A stretch of DNA of 64,000 nucleotides from Solwaraspora sp. WMMA2065 (GTDB lineage: Bacteria; Actinomycetota; Actinomycetes; Mycobacteriales; Micromonosporaceae): assembly GCF_030345075.1 (NCBI RefSeq), contig NZ_CP128361.1, forward strand, positions 558,001 through 622,000. The letters run 5' to 3'. Every line of letters begins with the position of its first letter. Positions within the stretch are counted from its first letter, which is position 1. Position numbers and translations under genes: made by a program. The notes below the pieces were generated by a model. That model was not told the DNA's origin and did no database searches. It saw only the letters and a program-made list of their open reading frames with translations. This document shows positions 26,659 to 34,615 of the stretch, one piece after another.

Positions 26659-27447
26659 TCAGGCTTCGTTCGGTCCGGGCAGGAGGTATCTGGCCTTGTG
26701 TCGGTGCGCGGCTTTGATCATCTCGGTCACTTCGATGGGTTCGCCGTCGGTGGTGTAGACGGTGCGGAACTGGCGTAGCACGGGCATGTCGTCGGGCATT
26801 TGCAGGGCGATGAACTCGTCGATGGTGGGCATGGTGGCTTCGACGTCGTCAACGGCTGGTCCGGCGTGCTTGCCGAGTCCGGCGAGCACGCGCAGCGATC
26901 CGCCGCTGATCAGCCGGTGTTCGGCGAGCGGGGTGCCGCGTGCGAGGTCGGTCCGGTAGTAGTTGGTGACCAGCTCGGCCGGGGCGTCGTCGAGCAGGAG
27001 CAGAAGCCGCCGGCGGATGACGCGGGTGTCGGGTTCGAGGTCGTACGCCGCGGCGACCGCGACCGGCGGTCTCACCTCGTCGACAGACAGCAGGCGGCTG
27101 GTCTTGCGGCGGCCGTGACTGGTGATCTCACTGATCCACGGGTACGGAGTGGCTCTGTTGGCCTGGCCCGGGTAGTGGTTCGCTTCGACGGCGATCGGCT
27201 GGTTGGCAGTGACGAACACGCCGACCCCGGACTCGCCACGGACGAATCCTTGCTTCTTGAGGATGGCGAGTGCGCGTTGGGTGGTGAGGTTGGAGACGCC
27301 GTACCGCTCGCAGAGCTGGGCCGTGGAGGGCACCTTGTCGCCGGGCTTGAACTCGCCGGTGAGGATCTGTCGGCGGAGATCGGCCGCGATCTGGCGCTGG
27401 CGGTCGCGTACGTCATTGGCAGCGGCGGGGTCGGGTTCGTTGGTCAT
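26659..27447 (-). CDS. GntR-family regulator, HTH plus UTRA domain (HutC type)
   Basis: 262 residues from ATG 27447, inside an ATGA overlap with the upstream gene. A GntR winged HTH (about 18-80: ADLRRQILTGEFKPGDKVPS, then LCERYGVSNLTTQRALAILK) is followed by a UTRA effector domain (about 100-255). KorSA-like GntR proteins of this type control actinomycete integrative elements, and others sense sugars or amino acids; no effector can be named. Extension upstream of 27447 in this frame is Arg-rich shadow sequence and is rejected. Confidence 0.9.
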   Translation of the reverse strand: MTNEPDPAAANDVRDRQRQIAADLRRQILTGEFKPGDKVPSTAQLCERYGVSNLTTQRALAILKKQGFVRGESGVGVFVTANQPIAVEANHYPGQANRATPYPWISEITSHGRRKTSRLLSVDEVRPPVAVAAAYDLEPDTRVIRRRLLLLLDDAPAELVTNYYRTDLARGTPLAEHRLISGGSLRVLAGLGKHAGPAVDDVEATMPTIDEFIALQMPDDMPVLRQFRTVYTTDGEPIEVTEMIKAAHRHKARYLLPGPNEA

Positions 27448-27986
27448 GCGGGTGGGACCTGCATCAGGTAGGTGTGGCCGGTGGAGCGGCTGGTCACGGT
27501 GCGCATGACGGCGTACTCGACGGGTTGGCCGGTGGCGGCGCGGCTGATGCGGGTGAGGACCAGGACCGGTTCGTCGACGGCGATGTCGAGGAGTTCCTGT
27601 TCCTGATCGGTCGGCCGTCGGGCGGTGACGTGCTCGCTGACCTGATGCGGTGCGAGGTTGAGGTCGGCGAGGACCCGTACCGCGCCGCCTTTGATCTTGC
27701 GGTTGTCGGCGAGTGGGGTGCCGGCGACGATGGGCTCCGGGTAGAAGGAGTCGGCGAGTTCGACGGGCCGATCGTCTTCCAGGATGAGGCGGCGGCGGAC
27801 GACGGCTCGTTCGCCGGCGGCGAGTCCGAGTGCGCGTCTGACCTGTGTGTCCGCGTCGACGGTCTCGACGCCGAGTAGCTGTTGCGTGCCGACGCGTCCC
27901 CGGCCGGCGGCCTCGGCGGACCACGCGTCGTGCTGCTGCGCGACGAGGTACGGGTCTGAGCTGCTGGTCCAGCCTTGGTCTGTCAT
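27444..27986 (-). CDS. UTRA-domain protein without HTH
   Basis: 180 residues. It aligns in style with the C-terminal effector part of HutC-type GntR regulators (RRALGLAAGERAVVRRRLIL, SFYPEPIVAGTPLAD, VLTRISRAATGQPVEYAVMR) but has no N-terminal winged helix. The first 45 residues are short and polar. It is translationally coupled to a complete GntR/UTRA protein, so it might bind the same ligand and hetero-associate to tune it, or it may be a truncated relic kept in frame. Confidence 0.82.
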   Translation of the reverse strand: MTDQGWTSSSDPYLVAQQHDAWSAEAAGRGRVGTQQLLGVETVDADTQVRRALGLAAGERAVVRRRLILEDDRPVELADSFYPEPIVAGTPLADNRKIKGGAVRVLADLNLAPHQVSEHVTARRPTDQEQELLDIAVDEPVLVLTRISRAATGQPVEYAVMRTVTSRSTGHTYLMQVPPA

Positions 27987-28286
27987 GGTTGCCTCCGGTT
28001 GCTGCCTCCGATCATGGTGCCGGATGCGTGGCGGCTTGGCTCACTGACCGTACTCGGGTGGGGAATCTTGTTGGCCAACGCCACTTGCAGCCTTATCACA
28101 ATCATTATAAGCTCTGCTTACTTGAGGTTTCTGCGCTGGTCAGTCGGCCAAGGATCCCGGCCCCCACGGATCACGGATGTTGAATCGAGGGCACTGGTGA
28201 CCCCAGTGCTCTTGCCCGCTGTGCCTGAATTCGGCCCTGTACCTGCCGCAGACCTCTCAACAGTCCTCCCTGCGAAGGAGAAGCTC
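27987..28286. other. Divergent A+T-rich regulatory region of the GntR pair
   Basis: About 300 nt between divergent units with no credible gene. On the minus strand a perfect -10 TATAAT is at 28109-28104, within an imperfect dyad CTTAT...ATAAG spanning 28092-28111. This is a plausible GntR operator overlapping the promoter. A ribosome site GAAGGAG (28274-28280) serves the plus-strand gene. Confidence 0.5.
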
Positions 28287-28760
28287 TTGACCAGGAACCA
28301 AGGTCCCCGCAGTAGGTATGGCGGGTCGCCGTACGTCGTTCGCAATGAAGGTCCGACGCCGAACCGGCCGCCGTTGCCGCGACGGACGCCGGGGCAGACG
28401 GACATCGGGAGTGATCCGCGTTTCCGGCTGCTGGCCGCGCGCGGGGTGGCGTCTGCGCCGGACGCCGAACGGCCGGCTGTCGACGCCGAGCGGGCGGTGC
28501 TGGACGAGGTGGCGGCGGCGATGCGGAACCGGCCGGACGCTGACGTGTTGGACCGGGCGCGGGAGACGGCCGCCGTGCACATGCCGAGCCGGTTGGCCGA
28601 GTGCCGGGCGTGCGACGGGCCGGCGCTGTGTCCCCCGTTCACCGGCGCGTTGGCGGTGTTGGACCGGTGGGATCAGGTCAAGGCGCGTCGGGTGCGGGCG
28701 GTGTTGCAGTACGCCGGGTTGTGGCCGGACGGGTACGTCCACGACGGGCGGGACGACTGA
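28287..28760 (+). CDS. Island-type hypothetical protein with Cys motif
   Basis: 157 residues from TTG 28287, supported by GAAGGAG 6 nt upstream; no ATG fits. The N-terminus is Arg/Pro-rich and basic. The C-terminal half is helical with AECRACDGPALCPP, a three-Cys motif that could bind a metal. I recall similar proteins in actinomycete integrative elements but cannot confirm this. It overlaps the next gene in TGATG. No function is assigned. Confidence 0.65.
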   Translation: MTRNQGPRSRYGGSPYVVRNEGPTPNRPPLPRRTPGQTDIGSDPRFRLLAARGVASAPDAERPAVDAERAVLDEVAAAMRNRPDADVLDRARETAAVHMPSRLAECRACDGPALCPPFTGALAVLDRWDQVKARRVRAVLQYAGLWPDGYVHDGRDD

Positions 28761-29044
28761 TGGCCGACGGTGATCTCCTGCGGGTCGGTGACACGCTGCA
28801 TCTCGGCAAGGCCGACTGGGTGTTCGGCGACCGGTCGATGACGGTCCGGGTTTCCGACATCCGGAACGGCCTGGACGACGTCGATTCCCCGGTGGTCGGC
28901 ATCCTCGCCACGATCACGTTGGCCGGGCGGGACGGGCGGATGGCCGCGATCGGCGTCTACAAGTCAGCGCTGGCCCGCCCCGGGGTGCTGCAGCGGCACC
29001 GGCCACCCAACGGCGTCGATCCCTTGCCAGCCGCACACCCATAA
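28760..29044 (+). CDS. Small hypothetical protein, coupled to the previous gene
   Basis: 94 residues from ATG 28760, whose A is the last base of the preceding stop (TGATG). The predicted fold is mostly beta strands (LRVGDTLHLGKADWVFGDRS, MTVRVSDI, VVGILATITLAG). It has no membrane segment and no motif that I recognise. A strong hairpin follows 23 nt after its stop, so the two-gene operon ends here. Confidence 0.7.
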   Translation: MADGDLLRVGDTLHLGKADWVFGDRSMTVRVSDIRNGLDDVDSPVVGILATITLAGRDGRMAAIGVYKSALARPGVLQRHRPPNGVDPLPAAHP

Positions 29045-29067
29045 CCCGCCCGCCGTCTGCGCGAGCC

Positions 29068-29105
29068 GGGGTCGGGCCGGTGGCGGCAACCACGAGCCCG
29101 ACCCC
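29068..29105 (+). terminator. Hairpin terminator
   Basis: A perfect 10-bp inverted repeat (GGGGTCGGGC at 29068-29077, GCCCGACCCC at 29096-29105) surrounds an 18-nt loop that itself contains GGTGG/CCAC. It sits 23 nt after the stop of the 94-residue gene. Confidence 0.75.
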
Positions 29106-29134
29106 ATTCCAGACCCAGTGGAAAGTGGATCACG

Positions 29135-29260
29135 ATGGACGTTTGTGCCCTGACCAGTGCCGTGTTGCTCGGCTACCTCGCCGGGCTGTTCTCGTTCAAG
29201 GTGAAGAGCCGCTGGTGCCCCCGCTGCGGCGAACTGACTACCGCCAAGCCGCCGTCCTAA
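29135..29260 (+). CDS. 41-residue membrane-anchored zinc-knuckle microprotein
   Basis: ATG 29135 to TAA 29260. The protein has one hydrophobic helix (about residues 5-20, LTSAVLLGYLAGLFSF) followed by a basic stretch and RWCPRCGELT, a CxxC knuckle at about 32-35 near the C-terminus. Such tiny proteins accompany actinomycete mobile-element gene sets in my recollection. There is no strong ribosome site. It overlaps the end of the convergent glycosyltransferase pseudogene by 23 nt. Confidence 0.6.
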   Translation: MDVCALTSAVLLGYLAGLFSFKVKSRWCPRCGELTTAKPPS

Positions 29261-30485
29261 AGCGTCGGGCAGTGAGGTTGGGCACCTCGGCCCGCCCAGG
29301 AAGACCGGACCCTGGTCGACCCCCGACGGTCGGGACCAGGCAGGCCACCACCAACGCGAGTAGCACCCGGACGTTGTCGGTCAGGTCTGCGGTGGGCAGC
29401 CCGTCGCCCATCGACATCACCGGAAGGATCATGGTGGCAGCCACCAGACCGGTCCAGGCCGGTGCGCGGCCTCGGCGCTCGCCCACCACCAGTAGGGCGG
29501 CTAGCACGAGCCAGGTCTGATGGTGGGTCCAGGACACCGGCGAGAACGCCAGGCCGGCGGCGCCGACAATCACCACGCCGGCCAACCGGTCCCCGTCCCG
29601 GTAGGCGACCGCGCCGCGTACCAGGGCGATCGCGACCACCGCGAGCCCGGCGGTGAACAGTGCGAGGGTACGAGCGTCGTCGGGTGCTCCCAGCCGTAGT
29701 AGGGCACCGTTGATCGACTGGTTGCCGGCGGTGACGATGTTGCCGACCCGGTCGACGTCCCACATCTCGGTGAGCCAGAACCGTGCCGACTCGCCCGGCA
29801 GGATCAGCCAGGCCAGGCCAGTACCGGCGAGGAAGGTCCCGGTCGCGGTGACCGCCGCCCGTCGCTCGCCGGCGAGCCACAGGTACGGGATGAAGATCAG
29901 CGGGGTGAGCTTGATCGCGGCGGCCAGTCCGGTGGCGACACCAGCTAGCCGACGCGGGGCACGCCCCAGGCAGTCGACCAGCACCAGCAGGGTCAGGATC
30001 ACGCTGACCTGGCCGAACCGGAGGTTGCTGGAGACCGGAGCCGACGCGAACAGCAGCAGGGCGATCGCCGCCGGTGCCACCTGCCGGGGCAGGAGCCAGT
30101 GGATCCCATCGGAGCGGGCCACGATCACGGCGAGCAGCGCCACCAGCGCAACGGTGGCCGCCGTCCAGATTACCCGCAGCACGTCGATGTCGATCAGCGT
30201 CAGCGGTACGACCAGCAGGCCGGACAGGGGCGGCTAGGTGAACGGCGCCTCGGTGCCGGCAGCGGCGTAGTCGTAGAGACTGGTGCCCTGCCGCAGACCG
30301 GTGGTCGCCTCCACGTACACGTCGAGGTCGGCGAGGCGGTCGTGCCGGGCGCGGGTGAGCGCCGCCGCCGACTGGGCGACGGCGACGACGGCTGCGGCGA
30401 ACCAGACGGCGACCGCGACCCGGACCGGGTGAACGAAGCCACTGCCCCGCAGCTGGTGTGGCGTGTCCTTCAGCCGGTGCGACAT
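29238..30485 (-). pseudogene. GT87 (DUF2029) mannosyltransferase-like gene with an in-frame amber codon
   Basis: Two segments in the same frame, 30485 to 30237 and 30233 to 29238, are separated by a single TAG at 30234-30236. The first carries the family N-terminus (LADLDVYVEATTGLRQGTSL, then EAPFT). The second begins PPLSG and continues through many membrane helices. In the family the motif is FTYPP, so a Tyr codon (TAC) has become TAG. Total length of about 415 residues is normal for these polyprenol-sugar-dependent transferases (PimE-like, lipomannan-type). ATG 30485 (MSHRLKD) is the likely start. Loss of function is probable unless the amber codon is suppressed. Confidence 0.85.
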
Positions 30486-30637
30486 AGCAGACCGGACATC
30501 GTGCATGCCTCGCCCCGTAGCCATCATGCTGAGTCAGTACAGTGGATTCTACTGGACGGCCTTGTCTTTCCCGTGTCGCGCCCCTCCTGGTCGGTGTAGC
30601 CGCTGCCCATCTGGCCTCGATCCTGTCGCCGGTTGCG

Positions 30638-30701
30638 AAGATCAGTTGATGAAAATACGGGCGACACGCCGGCACAAACCCGGTTTTCATCAACTGATCT
30701 T
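30638..30701. repeat. 18-bp perfect inverted repeat, possible MITE
   Basis: AAGATCAGTTGATGAAAA (30638-30655) and its exact complement (30684-30701) flank 28 nt. The element is A+T-rich at its ends, unlike the surrounding DNA, and sits where the frameshifted membrane gene loses its 3' end. It could be a miniature inverted-repeat element or the remains of a terminator. No transposase is present. Confidence 0.7.
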
Positions 30702-31257
30702 GGGGTATTGGCGGGCAAACGACCGACGCTCGGTCGTCGCGCCCAGAGGCCGGCGAATGCGCTGAGGACGACCAGTACGCTGGCGAGTCCGGTGACGGCC
30801 TGCGCCCAGCGCAGCGCCGGGGAGATCGCGTACCGGGCGCCCCAGATGGCGACCACCACAAGGGCGGTGCTGGTGAGGAGCAAGCTCCAGCCCAGGGGTG
30901 GTGTCGGACCGGTGTCCGAGCTCAGGTCGTGGAAGCGGCCGGCTGCGACGGTCACCGCCATCACCAGCACCGCGGTGTTGAAGGTGGCGTCCGCCGCGTC
31001 CATCCGATTGGTGAGGCTGTCGAAGACCGTGACCAGCCCGATCGCCATGGCAGCGATCGGTGTGACGATCCGCGCCTGGCCGGCCAGCCAGGGCACCACC
31101 ACTCCGATGCCGCAACACAACCCGAACGTGTCGCCATCGCGGCCGCGCCGATCGGCTGGCGTGCGTAACCCCGACGGATGAGATAGGGCATGCTGAGGAA
31201 CGACGACAGGGTCACCGCGCCGAGTGTCCACTGCAGCACCCACAGGACGACGTTCAT
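30702..31257 (-). pseudogene. Frameshifted DoxX-like membrane protein gene
   Basis: ATG 31257 overlaps the GntR stop (ATGA). It opens MNVVLWVLQWTLGAVTLSSF, typical of DoxX-like small membrane proteins. Coding sense then moves to another frame near 31110-31145, where CCGIGVVVPWLAGQARIVTP and further helices (AAMAIGLVTVF, WSLLLTSTALVVVAIWG) continue. The 3' end runs into the 18-bp inverted repeat. Frame change plus loss of the end make this a decayed gene; its former partner is the FCD-type GntR regulator. Confidence 0.7.
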
Positions 31258-31928
31258 CGCGGTGTACGCGTAGGGGCCGCGCGGCCGGAGCCGGCCGGGG
31301 GAGCGTCGTCGGTCCGCTGTGGCGGGATAGCGTCCAGGAGTTGGCGTTCGGCGTCGTCGAGGTAGCCGGTCAGGACCCGATGGGCCTCGGTCAACTCGCC
31401 CGTGACGAGCAGCTGGTGAATCTGCCGGTTGTACCGGATGTAGGGCTGGTGGAACGCCTGCGCGGCCGGGACCACCAGAAACACCAGACGTAGCTCAGCC
31501 AGCAGGCGACGCGCGGTCCGGCTGAGACGGCTGCTGCCGGCCAGGTCGGCGACGGCCTGGTGGAACCGCATGTTCGCCGTACCCACCTGCGTCCAGTCGC
31601 TGGCGTCGGCGGCGACCTCGGCAGCCTCGACCGCCTCGCCGAGGCGGTCCAGCGCGCTCGGTGGCGCGTCGGCGGCGGCGAGAATCGCGGCGCCCTCGAT
31701 GATCCGGCGGAACGCGTAGATGTCTCGCACGTCGGCGGCGGTCAGCTCCCGGATGAAGACGCCGCGGTTGAACTCGTGCGTGAGCAGGCCCTCGTGCGAC
31801 AGCAGCCGGAACGCTTCCCGCAAGGTGTTGCGGGACACGCCGAGCGCCTCGCGGAGGGCGTTCTCGCTCAGCCGGACGCCGGGTGGGAAGACGCCCTCGT
31901 TGATCCGTTCACGAAGGACGTCCGCCAC
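31254..31928 (-). CDS. GntR-family regulator of the FadR/FCD type
   Basis: 224 residues from GTG 31928. The HTH reads LRERINEGVFPPGVRLSENA and LREALGVSRNTLREAFRLLS, with the wing LLTHEFNRGVFIREL. An all-helical FCD effector domain follows (about 75-200), with conserved FHQAVADLAG and a later His. These regulators often sense organic acids and repress catabolic operons. It overlaps the decayed DoxX-like gene and lies about 0.7 kb from the pyrimidine catabolic operon, which is a candidate target by proximity only. Confidence 0.88.
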   Translation of the reverse strand: MADVLRERINEGVFPPGVRLSENALREALGVSRNTLREAFRLLSHEGLLTHEFNRGVFIRELTAADVRDIYAFRRIIEGAAILAAADAPPSALDRLGEAVEAAEVAADASDWTQVGTANMRFHQAVADLAGSSRLSRTARRLLAELRLVFLVVPAAQAFHQPYIRYNRQIHQLLVTGELTEAHRVLTGYLDDAERQLLDAIPPQRTDDAPPAGSGRAAPTRTPR

Positions 31929-31975
31929 CCGTTCGCCGTAGCCGCTGCCGGACCGACCCGGTCACTGCCGACCGG

Positions 31976-32164
31976 GTGGCGGAAGCGGGATCGACCGGCG
32001 GTTCGGAAGTCCGGATGATCTTCGCCTTCGATCCGTTTCGAGAGGCGGTGTTTCTCGTCGCGGGCGATAAGTCTGGCCGGTGGCAGGCCTGGTACGACAC
32101 GGCGATCCCGCTGGCCGATGCGAGGTTCGACGAGCACCTGAGGCTACTCAAGGAGGACGAGTGA
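31976..32164 (+). pseudogene. Truncated RelE/HigB-type toxin fragment
   Basis: At most 62 residues. The C-terminal half of Gp49/HigB-like toxins is recognisable from EVRMIFAFDPFREAVFLVAG, then KSGRWQAWYDTAIPLADARF. Full-length relatives are about 115-120 residues, so some 60 N-terminal residues are missing and the upstream DNA is the leader of the divergent GntR gene. It overlaps the antitoxin gene by GTGA. Toxicity is unlikely. Confidence 0.75.
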
Positions 32165-32490
32165 GTCCGACGAACTGGCGAGACGTCAAAGCCAAGGCGC
32201 GGGCGGCCGACCCTGAGTGGGACAGCCCTGACCGCGTTGCCCAACGCGCCGCGATGCGTCAGCAGATGCTGGCTTCCGTGAGCGGTGCCCAGCTCGCCGA
32301 GATTCGAAAGCAGCTGGGCCTCACCCAGGTGCAGCTGGCCGAGGCTGCGGGCCTGTCGCAAGCGCGCATCAGCCAGATCGAGAACGGTGAGGCCACGAGC
32401 CTCGAGTCACTGAGAGCCTACGTCACGGGCCTTGGCGGGCACCTCGACATAGTTGCGCGAATCGGGAACGTCCGCTTGGACGTCGCGTAG
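32161..32490 (+). CDS. HigA-type XRE antitoxin / HTH regulator
   Basis: 109 residues from GTG 32161 (GTGA overlap with the toxin fragment). A Cro/C1-type HTH is clear at about 45-100: LAEIRKQLGLTQVQLAEAAG, then LSQARISQIENGEATSLESL. The N-terminal segment (NWRDVKAKARAADPEWDSPD) is typical of antitoxins paired with HigB-like toxins. It is intact although its toxin is truncated, so it is an orphan antitoxin that may still act as a DNA-binding protein. Confidence 0.88.
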   Translation: MSPTNWRDVKAKARAADPEWDSPDRVAQRAAMRQQMLASVSGAQLAEIRKQLGLTQVQLAEAAGLSQARISQIENGEATSLESLRAYVTGLGGHLDIVARIGNVRLDVA

Positions 32491-32550
32491 TCCAGAAACC
32501 CGGTGGCGCCACCACCCTGTCTCGACGGGGGATGCCTACGGGATCGACGG

Positions 32551-32580
32551 CCGGGCCGATGGCAGTTGCCACCGGCCCGG
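32551..32580 (-). terminator. Terminator of the pyrimidine operon
   Basis: CCGGGCCG (32551-32558) pairs with CGGCCCGG (32573-32580); inside, GGCA pairs with TGCC around a 2-nt loop. The hairpin lies about 53 nt after the stop of the binding-protein gene and may also serve the convergent antitoxin gene. Confidence 0.7.
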
Positions 32581-32632
32581 TCACCGCATCGATGTGCGCC
32601 TGCGTACTCGTCGACTCCCAGAGAGCAGGTGC

Positions 32633-33772
32633 TCAGGCGCCGCCGGGGTTGAGGGTCACGGTCAGCGGGGTGAAGTCGGCACCGGTGACGTCGACGCCGT
32701 CCGCCTCCGCCGCTTCGAGCGCCTGGCTGATGTAGTCGTTGGTGTAGGCCAACCCCTCCGGCTCGGCGGTCAGCACCGTCTGATCGTCCTGGTTCTTCGT
32801 GGCCAGCGACAACTCGACCGTACGCGCCCAGTCCGCCTCGTCGATCAGCCCGATCCCGCCGGTCGACGGCCAGATCAGCTTGTTGACCTCGTTGACCTGC
32901 CACAGCTGATGGCTGGCGCCCAGCGTCGACCCGGCCGCGACGGACAGGTCCCGGCACTCCTCCGGGTTGTCCCGGCAGAACGCCCAGCCCTTGATGGTGC
33001 CGGTGAGGAACTTGACCGTCTGCTCCTGGTACGCCGGGTCGTCGAGCTTGCTGGTGTCGGCCCAGATGGCGTCCTGCAGCATCGCCGTGCCGACGGAGTT
33101 CCAGTCGAGCACCGTGAAGTCCTCCGGTGTGTACAGCTCACCGGTGTCCGGGTTCTCCGCCTCCAGCAGCTGCGCGTACTCGTTGTAGCTCATCGCCTGG
33201 GCGGCGTCGATGTCGCCGCGCAGCAGCGCCTGCATGTCGAACTGCTGCTGCACCAGGGTCACGTCGGCACCCGGGTCCAGCCCGGCCTGGGTCATCGCGG
33301 CGAACAACTCGAACTCGTTGCCGAAGCCCCAGTTGCCGACCTTCTTGCCGCGCAGGTCCGCCGGCCCGGTGATGCCGGAGTCGGCGAACGCCACCTGGTA
33401 GGTGCCGGAGCGGGCGAAGATCTGCCCGACATCGGTGATCTGCGCGCCCTGTTCCCGCGACGCGAGCGCCTTCGGCACCCAGGCGATCGCGTAGTCGGCC
33501 TGCCCCTGGGCGAGCACCGTCTGCGGGACGATGTCCACCCCACCTTCGAGCAGCTCGACGTCAAGGCCCTCCTCCTCGTAGAAGCCCTTTTCGACGGCGG
33601 CGATGTAGCCGGCGAACTGGGCCTGGAAGAACCACTGCAACTGGACCTTCACCGTGGTGGTGCCGTCGGTGGCACCGCCACCAGCCTCCGGCTCCTCGTC
33701 CGCCGTACCGCAGGCGCTGATCAGCAGCGCGGCACCCGTCAGCGCCGCCGCGGCGGCCATCCGTCTTCTCAT
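32633..33772 (-). CDS. NMT1/THI5-like ABC transporter substrate-binding lipoprotein
   Basis: 379 residues. A lipoprotein signal with lipobox LISAC (Cys21) is followed by an NMT1-type binding domain (VQLQWFFQAQFAGYIAAVEK, then EEEGLDVELLEGG). Relatives bind thiamine pyrimidine precursors, riboflavin or other pyrimidine-like rings. It is the last gene of a seven-gene minus-strand operon that encodes pyrimidine ring-opening enzymes, so uracil, dihydrouracil or a hydantoin is the likely ligand. It is 78 nt from the permease gene. Confidence 0.88.
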   Translation of the reverse strand: MRRRMAAAAALTGAALLISACGTADEEPEAGGGATDGTTTVKVQLQWFFQAQFAGYIAAVEKGFYEEEGLDVELLEGGVDIVPQTVLAQGQADYAIAWVPKALASREQGAQITDVGQIFARSGTYQVAFADSGITGPADLRGKKVGNWGFGNEFELFAAMTQAGLDPGADVTLVQQQFDMQALLRGDIDAAQAMSYNEYAQLLEAENPDTGELYTPEDFTVLDWNSVGTAMLQDAIWADTSKLDDPAYQEQTVKFLTGTIKGWAFCRDNPEECRDLSVAAGSTLGASHQLWQVNEVNKLIWPSTGGIGLIDEADWARTVELSLATKNQDDQTVLTAEPEGLAYTNDYISQALEAAEADGVDVTGADFTPLTVTLNPGGA

Positions 33773-33850
33773 CTGGCGTCGTTCCTCCTGGTCGCGATGA
33801 TGGAGCGGGGGACTGCGGCGCGCGGACGGGAGCGCCAGGGGAAGCGGAGG

Positions 33851-34615
33851 TCACGGGGTCTGGCCGGTGCGCCACGGCATCGCGAGGCGTTCCAGAGCCA
33901 GGGTCGCCAGGTAGAAGACCAGGCCGAGCAGGCAGGCGCCGACCACGAACGCCCAGGCCCGGGGGTACGCGGTGAGCGACGCCGCCGAGGTGATCCGCGC
34001 CCCCAGCCCGTCCTGCAGCCCACCGAAGTACTCGGCGACCACGGCCGCGATCACCGCCAGCGAGGACGCCTGGCGCAGCCCGGTGAAGACGAACGGTAGC
34101 GCACCGGGCAGCCGCACCAGCCGGGCGAAGGTCCAGCCGCCAGCGGCGTAGCTGGCCATCAGCTCGCGGTGGATCGGCTGCACCTGGCGCAGCCCGCGCA
34201 GCGTGTTGACGAAGACCGGGAAGAACGCGACCAGGCCGACGACGATCCGCCGGGGCACGCTGCTGGCCGCGTCGAACATGTTGTTCAGCACCGGGGCGAG
34301 CGCGATGATCGGCAGCGCGTTGACCAGCGCCGCCAGTGGCACCGACACCTCACTGAGCAGCCGCAGCCGGCTCACCGCCAACGCCACTGCCACCCCGAGC
34401 GTCGCCCCGGCGAGCAGGCCGATCAGCGCGTTGGTGCCGCTGGCCAGCCCGGCGGTCAGCACCACCGTGCGGCTGGCCCAGAACTGTTCGGCGATCGCCG
34501 ACGGCGACGGCAGCACGTACGGGGCGACCCGGCCCAGCCGTACCGTCGCTTCCCACAGCGCCAGCCCGACGAGCCCGACGGCGACCGGCGGCCCGGCCGC
34601 CCGCAACGACCTCAC
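33851..34615 (-). CDS. ABC transporter permease (BPD_transp_1), second subunit
   Basis: 254 residues from GTG 34615, overlapping the ATPase stop by GTGA. Six or so hydrophobic helices are present. The EAA-type loop that contacts the ATPase is seen as RELMASYAAGGWTFARLVRLP, with the conserved Gly, in the C-terminal half. It belongs to the SsuC/NitT/TauT family. It pairs with a second permease in the same operon, so the importer is probably a heterodimer, which is less usual for NMT1-type systems. Confidence 0.9.
   Translation of the reverse strand: MRSLRAAGPPVAVGLVGLALWEATVRLGRVAPYVLPSPSAIAEQFWASRTVVLTAGLASGTNALIGLLAGATLGVAVALAVSRLRLLSEVSVPLAALVNALPIIALAPVLNNMFDAASSVPRRIVVGLVAFFPVFVNTLRGLRQVQPIHRELMASYAAGGWTFARLVRLPGALPFVFTGLRQASSLAVIAAVVAEYFGGLQDGLGARITSAASLTAYPRAWAFVVGACLLGLVFYLATLALERLAMPWRTGQTP

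Noticed and set aside
27448-27924. N-terminal extension fusing extra sequence to the GntR regulator
   Set aside because: Arg/Thr-rich shadow of the coupled UTRA gene; the ATGA overlap at 27444-27447 gives the natural start.
30638-30701. Rho-independent terminator of the DoxX-like gene
   Set aside because: Stem is A+T-rich with a 28-nt loop, unlike the GC-rich short-loop terminators elsewhere in the window; MITE-like origin preferred but not proven.
26000-33000. A full integrative element (AICE) with tRNA attachment site
   Set aside because: Some cargo-like genes are present, but no integrase, rep, FtsK-like transfer gene, tRNA or att repeats can be seen.
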